A stretch of DNA of 64,000 bases from Caryophanales bacterium UBA4855 (GTDB lineage Bacteria; Bacillota_I; Bacilli_A; RFN20; CAG-826). Shown piece after piece: positions 27,208 through 35,070 of the stretch (position 1 is the stretch's first letter; each line of letters begins with the position of its first letter). Under the pieces are notes generated by a model, which was not told where the DNA came from, searched no databases, and worked only from the letters and a program-made list of their open reading frames with translations. Location of the stretch: the NCBI GenBank assembly GCA_002399785.1, contig DHEH01000010.1, positions 1-64,000 on the forward strand, given 5' to 3'. A program made the position numbers and the translations under genes.

Positions 27208-28375
27208 TTTTGTTCTTTTTTTCAATATTTACAGGATTTTCAGTACAACAATAGATGTTTTTTTCTTCTTGAACAAAATTAATTTCGTTTAAAAAATCTT
27301 TTTTCTTTGACTTTATGATCATTTTACAAGGATTAAATTTCTCATAAATGTCTCTATAAAATGCAAACATGAACGTAGCAAAATCTTCGTATTTTAAGAA
27401 TTTATATTTAGTGATAGTAAATGTTCTATCATCTTTTATAAGATCTAAAGCACAAACAATCTTTTCTTTTTTATACACCAAATAGTGTTTTTGACCACTC
27501 GAATTATCTTTAGAAAAATTAGAAAATAAGGGGTCTTTGCAAGGGATATTGGAATAAAAATCTAATTCTTTGATATAATCATCGATAGTATAAATCTCTT
27601 TGTAATAGAAGTTTTTAGAGTTAATTTGTGTCTCAAAAGAATTATAAAATAAATCTTCTTTTTCTCGGTTATTTAACATTACTCCAAAATTATTTTTTGC
27701 ATCAGGGAATGTTTTGTAAATTGAAGTGAGAGTATCTTTTATTTCTTGTCTTTTTGTGTGGCCATCATTAGGGCAATGGCTAGAAAAAACTGGTATATTT
27801 TCTTCTTTTATACATCTTTTAATTATTGCTTCGTCAACGTAAATAAATGGACGAATAAAAGTAATCTCTTCGTTAGATAAAAACATTTTTGGAGTAAATG
27901 TTGCGATTCTAGCACCATATATTTCATTTAAAAATAGAGTTTCAACAGCATCGCTTAAATGGTGAGCAAAACTAACTTTGTTACATTTTGTTTGCTTAGC
28001 GAATTTATTAATTATGGCTTTTTTCATTTTCGAACATATTGAACATGGTAAATGTGGAGTATGTTGTTTTTCTTGTTGAATTGATAAAATTTTATATACT
28101 GTTTTTCCATCTAAAACATTCAATGAAAGGCTTAAAGAAGAACAATAATCAGCGATTGGTTTTGAATCAAATCCAGGAAATCCAAGATCGATAATACAAG
28201 GCATGATTGTAATTTTTTTACCTGTGTATTTTTTATAAAGTGTAAGAGCATATAAAAGAGCCATACTATCTTTTCCGCCGCTGATACCGACACAAATTCT
28301 GTCATTATCATTTAATAAATTGAAATCTTTATCTGCTCTTTTAATTGAAGCTAATATAATTCTTAGTGCTTTCAT
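27194..28375 (-). CDS. TtcA-like tRNA sulfurtransferase with C-terminal extension
   Basis: A 393-residue PP-loop ATPase of the TtcA/TtuA group that thiolates tRNA bases. It has ATP-binding SGGKDS (32-37), the CSIC pair near 116-119 and a third cysteine in SSHCPND near 200, which would hold an iron-sulfur cluster. The core of about 250 residues matches TtcA, which makes 2-thiocytidine 32. The remaining 140 residues form an extra domain I do not recognise, with an LVYKKEKIVCALDLI beta-strand pattern loosely like an acetyltransferase. It is divergent from ribF and convergent with, and overlapping, the helicase gene. The exact tRNA target is inferred. Confidence 0.8.
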   Translation of the reverse strand: MKALRIILASIKRADKDFNLLNDNDRICVGISGGKDSMALLYALTLYKKYTGKKITIMPCIIDLGFPGFDSKPIADYCSSLSLSLNVLDGKTVYKILSIQQEKQHTPHLPCSICSKMKKAIINKFAKQTKCNKVSFAHHLSDAVETLFLNEIYGARIATFTPKMFLSNEEITFIRPFIYVDEAIIKRCIKEENIPVFSSHCPNDGHTKRQEIKDTLTSIYKTFPDAKNNFGVMLNNREKEDLFYNSFETQINSKNFYYKEIYTIDDYIKELDFYSNIPCKDPLFSNFSKDNSSGQKHYLVYKKEKIVCALDLIKDDRTFTITKYKFLKYEDFATFMFAFYRDIYEKFNPCKMIIKSKKKDFLNEINFVQEEKNIYCCTENPVNIEKKNKIISK

Positions 28376-28423
28376 AAATTTACTTTTAAAATAATATCAT
28401 TTTTTATATAATATTCAACGCGA

Positions 28424-29350
28424 ATGAAAATTATATATTTAAGAAACTTTAAAGACTGTAAGATGGCAATTAAAAATTTGTCATTAGTTCTTGGCTATTT
28501 TGATGGGGTTCATATCGGTCATTCTGGATTGATATCTTTTGCTCAAGCAAATAGTACACAAAATGCATTAGGTGTTTTAACTTTTGATAGAGCTTTAAAA
28601 TCTATTGAAGGTTGCATCACAAATAACACATTAAAAGACAAATTGTTCGAAGAATTAGGCGTTGATTACTTATTTGTTATCGTTTGTGATGATAATTTAA
28701 AAAGTATGTCTTACATTACTTTTGTAGATAAAGTTTTAAAAGCTTTAAATCCGGTTAAAATTTTCTGTGGATCAGATTTTCACTTTGGTTACGAAAGACA
28801 AGGCGATGTCAATTATTTAAAGGCAAGATTTAATCAAGTTTATGTTTTGCATTACGTTACTGATCATAATGGCAATAAAATATCGAGCACAAATATTAAA
28901 AACGAGATTAAAAAAGGAAATGTTGAAGAAGCTGATAGATGGCTTGGACGTCCTTATATTATTACTGGTTCGATAGTTCATGGATTGAATAATGGTGATA
29001 AAATCGGCTTTCCAACAGCGAATTTAACCCCAGATGATAATTACATAATGCCTAAAAATGGCGTTTATATAACTAAGATTGAAGTTGACGGTGTTAAATA
29101 TAAATCAATTACTAATATTGGCGTTCATCCAACCATTGAAAAATTAAATAAATCAATCATTGAAACAAATGTTGTTGGTTATGAAGGTAATTTATATGGA
29201 AAAATCGTTTCTTTATATTTCTATAAAAGACTGAGAGATGAAAAGAAATTTAATAGTGTAGACGAATTAAAAAAGCAAATAACTCTTGATAAGGCTGAAG
29301 CCAAACATTATTTCTTATATAATAAGTTAAAGAGTGATAAAACTTGCTAA
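28424..29350 (+). CDS. ribF: bifunctional riboflavin kinase / FAD synthetase
   Basis: A 308-residue enzyme that phosphorylates riboflavin to FMN and adenylates FMN to FAD. The N-terminal nucleotidyltransferase domain has GYFDGVHIGH (24-33) and the second motif SSTNIKNEI near 153. The C-terminal kinase domain has NGDKIGFPTAN and GVYIT near residues 190-210. Length matches the family. A TATAAT hexamer (28407-28412) lies 11 bases before the ATG and no ribosome site is visible. It precedes rpsO, a common Firmicutes neighbour. Confidence 0.95.
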   Translation: MKIIYLRNFKDCKMAIKNLSLVLGYFDGVHIGHSGLISFAQANSTQNALGVLTFDRALKSIEGCITNNTLKDKLFEELGVDYLFVIVCDDNLKSMSYITFVDKVLKALNPVKIFCGSDFHFGYERQGDVNYLKARFNQVYVLHYVTDHNGNKISSTNIKNEIKKGNVEEADRWLGRPYIITGSIVHGLNNGDKIGFPTANLTPDDNYIMPKNGVYITKIEVDGVKYKSITNIGVHPTIEKLNKSIIETNVVGYEGNLYGKIVSLYFYKRLRDEKKFNSVDELKKQITLDKAEAKHYFLYNKLKSDKTC

Positions 29351-29459
29351 CTATATAAGAAAAGTGATATATTATTAGTCGTTACGTTAATCCCAGTATA
29401 TCGAATCTCAAAACGTTATACATAGATCAACGCGCATATAAAGTGAAAGGAGAACAAAT

Positions 29460-29729
29460 ATGGCAGTTTCAAAGAAAACAAAGGCTGAAATCATAGTTAA
29501 TTACGGTGAAAATGCAAAAGACACAGGCAGTATGGATGTCCAAGTCGCATTATTAACTGAAAAGATTAAGGTTTTATCTGAACATCTTAAGAACAATGAT
29601 AAGGATCACGTTGCAAGACGTAGTTTACTTGTCTATGTTGGTAAGAGAAAGTCATTACTTGCTTACTTAGAAAAATCAAATCGTGATGAATACATCGCCT
29701 TGATTTCTAAATTAGGTTTACGTAAGTAG
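29460..29729 (+). CDS. rpsO: 30S ribosomal protein S15
   Basis: An 89-residue S15 that binds the central domain of 16S rRNA. It has GSMDVQVALLTEKI, LSEHLKNNDKDHVARRSLL and VGKRKSLLAYL, and the normal length. An AAGGAG ribosome site precedes it. The 109-bp gap after ribF could host the translational autoregulation known for S15 in other bacteria, but I could not draw a convincing structure there. A terminator follows. Confidence 0.97.
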   Translation: MAVSKKTKAEIIVNYGENAKDTGSMDVQVALLTEKIKVLSEHLKNNDKDHVARRSLLVYVGKRKSLLAYLEKSNRDEYIALISKLGLRK

Positions 29730-29751
29730 AACTATCTAGTAAAAAAACGAT

Positions 29752-29778
29752 AAAGACTCTATAATTATAGAGTCTTTT
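29752..29778 (+). terminator. terminator of rpsO, abutting the next start codon
   Basis: AAAGACTCTAT (29752-29762) pairs perfectly with ATAGAGTCTTT (29767-29777) around AATT. The T stretch (29775-29778) ends three bases before the ATG of the ABC exporter gene. TATAAT at 29760-29765 falls inside the hairpin and could serve as that gene's -10. Confidence 0.8.
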
Positions 29779-29781
29779 ATT

Positions 29782-31542
29782 ATGGAAAAAGCACTGAGTT
29801 CAATTAAAGCATACAAGAAAGAATTTATTGTTGCCCCAATATTCAAAGTTATTGAGGTTATTTTTGAGTTATTTGTACCTTTTGTGATGAAATATATCCT
29901 TGATACAGGCATAAATCAAGCAATTAAAGATGGGAATTATTCTGGAATAGTTATTCCAGGAATCATAATGTTGGCTTTTGCTTTTCTTGGTTTTTGCTCA
30001 ACTTTAGTGACACAAAAACTATCTTCAATTTGTGCTCCTGGCTTTAGTAACGATCTTCGAAAAAGGCTTTATAATAAAATGAATCAATTAGGTCTTGAAG
30101 AAATAGAGTTAATTGGTAGAAGCAACATTGTCACTTTAATGACCAATGATGTTTTAAAAGAAGAACATATGGTAGCAATGATGATGCGTCTTGTAATGAG
30201 AGCTCCAATATTAGTTATTGGGTCTTTAATTTGCGCTTTCATCATTAATTGGAAAATTGGTCTTATAATATCAGCATTTATTCCTTTAATTGTCATAATT
30301 TATTTCATAATTCTAAAAATATCCAGTAAACAATATTTAAAAGTTCAAAAAGAAACTGACAATATAGTTACAACTGCAAATGATGCCTTAAAAGGAATCA
30401 GAGTAATTAAAGCTTTTAATAAAGAAGAAGATGAAATCGATAAATATGACAAAATTACTGATCGATATTTTAAAGAATCAAAAAAGAATTCATATATCAA
30501 TGCTTTCATCAATCCATTAAGTATTTTATTGGTCAATATTTTAATTATTATTGTTGTTTATATCGTAAGTTCCTATGTTTTTAGTGTTAATGGAGCATCA
30601 ATTATTCAAGATTTTAATTTAACAGATGGTGATTTAGTTGCTTTAATATCTTATTTAAATCAAATATTAATTGCTTTAATTGTCGTTTGCAATTTAGTCG
30701 TTATTTTTACAAAAGGAATTGCTAGCAATAAACGTCTCAATAATTTTTTAAATATTAAACCAAAAATTAAAAATAATTCAATTTATAAAAATATCAAAAT
30801 TCAAACTGGAGAAGAGTTGATTTCTTTAAAAGAAGTGGGATTTGCATATGATAATAGTAAAAACATGACGATAAGTAATGTTAATTTTTCTATTAATAAA
30901 GGTGAAACAATAGGAATAATTGGTGGAACTGGAAGCGGAAAAACTACAATAATAAAATTGATTGAACGTTTTTTTGATGTTACTAAAGGTGAAATAATTT
31001 ATAAAGGCCACAATATCAAGGATTACGATTTAAATTCATTACATAAGGAAATAAGTTTAGTAAATCAAAAAAACGTTTTATTTAAAGGAACAATTAAATC
31101 TAATATGCTGATGGGGAAAAGTGATGCAAGCGACGAAGAAATCTACGAAGCTCTTAAAAAAGCTAAAGCTTATAATTTTATAAAGAGAAACGAAGACGGA
31201 ATTAACTGTCTGGTCGAAGAAAACGGGCGTAATTTTAGTGGTGGGCAGAAGCAAAGAATTTGTATCGCAAGGAGCATATTGAAGAAAGGTGAACTATTAA
31301 TTTTAGATGATTCTACCAGTGCCCTTGATTTTATTACTGACCGTGATGTAAGAAGAAATATTAGCAAAGAAAAAGATTTAACTACTTTGATCATTTCGCA
31401 AAGAATCTCTTCTTTAAATGGGTGTTCAAAAATTGTTGTTTTATATCAAGGCGAAGTCGTTGGATTCGATACATATGAAAATTTAATGAAAAATTGTGAT
31501 ATTTTTAAAGAAATTTATGCATCGCAAACGAGGTCAAAATAA
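29782..31542 (+). CDS. ABC exporter half-transporter, degenerate-site subunit
   Basis: A 586-residue half-transporter: six membrane helices (about 15-310) and an ATPase domain with Walker A GGTGSGKTT (381-389), signature FSGGQ, and Walker B ending ILDDSTSALD. The residue after the Walker B Asp is Asp rather than the catalytic Glu. In heterodimeric exporters such as BmrCD or TM287/288 this marks the degenerate site. The partner gene overlaps at TAATG. The start is set by family alignment, but no ribosome site precedes it and the rpsO terminator ends three bases before. Cargo (drug, lipid or peptide) cannot be told. Confidence 0.88.
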   Translation: MEKALSSIKAYKKEFIVAPIFKVIEVIFELFVPFVMKYILDTGINQAIKDGNYSGIVIPGIIMLAFAFLGFCSTLVTQKLSSICAPGFSNDLRKRLYNKMNQLGLEEIELIGRSNIVTLMTNDVLKEEHMVAMMMRLVMRAPILVIGSLICAFIINWKIGLIISAFIPLIVIIYFIILKISSKQYLKVQKETDNIVTTANDALKGIRVIKAFNKEEDEIDKYDKITDRYFKESKKNSYINAFINPLSILLVNILIIIVVYIVSSYVFSVNGASIIQDFNLTDGDLVALISYLNQILIALIVVCNLVVIFTKGIASNKRLNNFLNIKPKIKNNSIYKNIKIQTGEELISLKEVGFAYDNSKNMTISNVNFSINKGETIGIIGGTGSGKTTIIKLIERFFDVTKGEIIYKGHNIKDYDLNSLHKEISLVNQKNVLFKGTIKSNMLMGKSDASDEEIYEALKKAKAYNFIKRNEDGINCLVEENGRNFSGGQKQRICIARSILKKGELLILDDSTSALDFITDRDVRRNISKEKDLTTLIISQRISSLNGCSKIVVLYQGEVVGFDTYENLMKNCDIFKEIYASQTRSK

Positions 31543-33335
31543 TGAAAGATTCTAAGAGATTATTTTATTATTTAGCCAAGATTAAGTGGGAACTTATTTT
31601 TGGGTTAATCATGGCTATCATTTTCGTTTCTGCCGATGTTTTGATTCCGTTAATTATTGGTAAAATTATCGATGTAGTGAGTTTTTATATAAATCACTCA
31701 ATTGACCCAATTTCTTATCCAAATATTTTTGATTTTAATTTAATACCAATGTATTTATCGATTATTTCAGGTCTTGTTGTTGTGGTTGTTATTTTAAGTT
31801 ATTTCTTTGATACAATCATCTCTATATCGATCGAACGCATTGGTAAAGAAATAAAGAATGATGTTTATAAAAAAATAAATTATGTAAGTGTTTCTTATAT
31901 TGATACTCATACACATGGAGATTTAATCAGTCGAATCATTAATGATACAGATTTAGTTATCGTCGGATTGGTTGGTTCTTTTAAGCAATTTTATCAAGGA
32001 ATTATTACAATTTTAATTACAATAGGTTTTATGTTTTATTTGAATTGGGTTTTGGGTTTAATCGTTCTTATTTTGACACCATTTAGTTTTTTAGTTTCTT
32101 TTTTCATCGCCAAAAATATTAATAAACATTTTAAAATTCAAGCTAAAGAACAGGGAAATTTGAGTGGTATATTTTTAGAGGATATTAATAACATTGATGT
32201 TTTAAAATCTTTCAATTACGAAGATAAAGAATTTGATAAATTTTCAATTCAAAATGATAAATTAACCAAAATCACCTGTAAATCACAGTTCTTTTCTAGC
32301 TTAACTAATCCTTCTGCACGATTAATTAATAGTTTTACATATGCTGCAGTTTGTTTTTGTGGAGCGATTTTATGTGCTTATTCATTTAAAAATCAAGGTG
32401 TTTTATTAGGAGCAACTTTTACAATCGGTACTTTATCAACTTTTCTTCAGTATGCTAATAAATTTGCCAAACCTTTCAATGAGATGAGTAGTGTTGTTGG
32501 TGAAATTCAACAAGGTATTACAAGTTTTAGAAGAATTAATGAAATATTATCAACTGAAAATGACGTTGATAATGGAGAAGAAATTTTAAAATCCCCTGTA
32601 AAGAGTATATATTTTAATCATATTTACTTTTCTTACAAAAAGAATAAACCATTGATTGAAGATTTTAATTTAGAAGTTAAAGAAGGCCAAAAGGTAGCTA
32701 TAGTTGGACCAACAGGTTGTGGAAAAACGACAATGATTAATTTATTAATGAGATTTTACGATCCAAATGAAGGTAGTTTTGATTTTAATTCAATAAATAG
32801 TTTAATTATTAAAAAATCTAGTTTAAGAAGACATTTCGGTATGGTTCTTCAAGATACATGGTTATTTAAAGGGACTATATTTGACAATATTGCTTATGGA
32901 AGAAAAGATGCGACAAATGAAGATGTTTATGAAGCTGCCCGACAAGCCAATGCTTATAATTTTATTATGCGTTTACAAAATGGTTTTAATACTATAGTTA
33001 ACGACGATTGTGGATTGAGTGCTGGACAAAAACAATTGATTACAATTGCTCGAGTAATATTATTAAATCCAGAAATAATGATTCTTGATGAAGCGACAAG
33101 TAATGTTGATACGCATAGCGAACACAAACTCATAAAAGCGTTCGATGAAATGATGAAAAATAAGACCAGTTTTGTGATTGCACATCGTCTATCTACAATA
33201 GTTAATAGCGATTTGATTATTGTCATGAAAAACGGGCATATTGTTGAGACTGGAAAACATGATGAATTATTAGCTAGAAACGGCTTTTATAGCGAATTAT
33301 TCAATGCTCAATTTGATAAAGTAAACATTAGATAA
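31542..33335 (+). CDS. ABC exporter half-transporter, catalytic subunit
   Basis: A 597-residue half-transporter with six membrane helices (about 15-330) and an ATPase domain: Walker A GPTGCGKTT (from residue 389), LSAGQ as the signature, Walker B ILDEATSNVD with the catalytic Glu, and the switch histidine in IAHRLST. The signature has Ala in place of the first Gly, as is common in one subunit of heterodimers. It overlaps the first subunit gene by one base (TAATG), so the two should form a heterodimeric exporter with one full and one degenerate ATP site. No clear terminator follows. Confidence 0.9.
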   Translation: MKDSKRLFYYLAKIKWELIFGLIMAIIFVSADVLIPLIIGKIIDVVSFYINHSIDPISYPNIFDFNLIPMYLSIISGLVVVVVILSYFFDTIISISIERIGKEIKNDVYKKINYVSVSYIDTHTHGDLISRIINDTDLVIVGLVGSFKQFYQGIITILITIGFMFYLNWVLGLIVLILTPFSFLVSFFIAKNINKHFKIQAKEQGNLSGIFLEDINNIDVLKSFNYEDKEFDKFSIQNDKLTKITCKSQFFSSLTNPSARLINSFTYAAVCFCGAILCAYSFKNQGVLLGATFTIGTLSTFLQYANKFAKPFNEMSSVVGEIQQGITSFRRINEILSTENDVDNGEEILKSPVKSIYFNHIYFSYKKNKPLIEDFNLEVKEGQKVAIVGPTGCGKTTMINLLMRFYDPNEGSFDFNSINSLIIKKSSLRRHFGMVLQDTWLFKGTIFDNIAYGRKDATNEDVYEAARQANAYNFIMRLQNGFNTIVNDDCGLSAGQKQLITIARVILLNPEIMILDEATSNVDTHSEHKLIKAFDEMMKNKTSFVIAHRLSTIVNSDLIIVMKNGHIVETGKHDELLARNGFYSELFNAQFDKVNIR

Positions 33336-33435
33336 TTTTTAGATTATTAAAATTTATATTAATATAATTTTATTATTTTTATATTTTATGTTTTTAATAT
33401 ATTATTGATCCCGTGTCTTTTGAAAAAAAGAATCA

Positions 33436-34913
33436 ATGAAAAACAAGTTTATATATGCAACTTTATTTTCAATAGTGATTCCAAGTTTGTTGGTAGATTG
33501 TTCAAGCAATGAAAATTACTTAACAGCAAATGATGATGGAACTGCAACAATTAAAATTTTTAAAAGTGAAAACTCAATGACAAAAATAGGTATATTGCGC
33601 ATAAAAATGTCACAATGATGCATTCATATAATTCTCTTTCCGATTGGTTAAGTAATACTGAAAATTTTTGTCCAAGTGTTGGCGATGTAAATTTACTCGT
33701 TATACCTGTTCATATCCCTGGTGCTACAGCAAATACTAAGAAAGTGAAAAATGATATTGAAAAGGTATTTTTTAGCGAAGGAGACGATTAATTAAGTTAT
33801 TTTTCAGTTAAAGAATATTATAAAGAATCTAGTTTCGAAAAATTAAATTTTGGTGGAGAAGTAACTGATTGGTTTGATGTTGCTAAATAGACCAATGTTA
33901 AGTCAGTTTCAGACATTACAACGGGTAGTTCTGGAACAATTATTACCGAAATTTTTGAAAAAGCAGTTGCTTGGGCCAAAGATTCGCAAAAGATTGATTT
34001 AAGTAAATATGATAACAACGAAGATGTTCGATAGATGGTGTTTTGTTAGTTTATGATCATTTAGATATGTCTACTGAATACGCTATTGAATACGAAAAGG
34101 ATAAAAACTTTGATTTATCAACAATTAATCAAGTTTTTTGGAATTTTACCAGTTGGAATTGGAATAAACCGGTAAATACTGTTGAAGGAAACAATTCAAC
34201 AACTAGCGGATTCAGTTGAACGAGTTAAGATATGATGTATACTCCTCTAGCTAAATATAACAAAAACAACGTTCCAAATATTGATGAGGAAGGTTTGAAA
34301 CTTGATTTGCATACATTTTTACATGAAACTGGTCACTTATTAGGTTTGTATAATTATTATGCTAGCGATGATAGTTACTGCCATCCAGCTGGTTGTTCCA
34401 CAATGATGAATCAAAATATTTGTGATTTAGATAGTTATTCAAAAATGATTTAGTGATGCAACAAGTGCAGAATATTCAATTACTATCAAATCAAAAATTA
34501 AAGCTTATGTAATACGTAATGCTTTTGTTGGGAAATCTTACACTTATTTGACCGGAACAATTACAAACGTTATTATTTTTTCAACATCTACTTTAATGAA
34601 GATGAGTGAAAATAAATTGGCTGATGATATTTTCGGATCATTTGCTTATACAAATAGCGATGGTTCAGTGAGTATCGATTCAGTTAATCATACAACTGAT
34701 CCTAATGGAAAAATTGGCGTTCCTTTTGTAAAAGACACAGCGAGTACGGGTAAAGAATCTTTCTATTACGCTTATATGCGTCCGGGAGAAATTAAATTTA
34801 GTGATGATTTTTCAACTATTAAAATTTATGTTTCAATTACTCATGATATCGCTGAAGGCAACAAAACTCCTTACATGTCTTTCTATCCTATTACTTTTAA
34901 ATTAAATAGTTAA
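33436..34913 (+). pseudogene. decayed M6-type zinc metalloprotease lipoprotein
   Basis: Remains of a secreted metalloprotease related to immune inhibitor A (peptidase family M6). An N-terminal lipoprotein-like signal ends near LLVDC. The zinc site HETGHLLGLYNYY (HExxHxxG type) is still readable in the piece 34232-34453, and the C-terminal domain in 34548-34913. The frame is broken by at least five stops (TAA 33789, TAG 33888, TAG 34032, TGA 34217, TAA 34226) and at least three frameshifts (near 33600, 34030 and 34447). The TGA replaces a likely Trp in a SWTSYDM-like segment. The gene is certainly non-functional, and the remaining open pieces are not separate genes. Confidence 0.88.
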
Positions 34914-34933
34914 TTTCATAATTAATTAGACTT

Positions 34934-34966
34934 AAAGATGGCTTACAAAGGGCCATCTTTTTTGTT
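34934..34966 (+). terminator. terminator after the protease pseudogene
   Basis: AAAGATGGC (34934-34942) pairs with GCCATCTTT (34952-34960) and is followed by a run of T. It has survived although the gene before it has decayed. Confidence 0.85.
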
Positions 34967-35070
34967 TTTTATGTTTAATATTATAATAAATTTATTGTTA
35001 TAGAATAGTTATCAAAAAAAGTGTATTATTTAACAAGTTAAATTTAAAGAAAAAGGAAAAAAGAAAACGA

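Noticed and set aside
29351..29459. S15-binding leader structure before rpsO
   Set aside because: Several weak pairings are possible but none matches a known S15-binding fold well enough to call.
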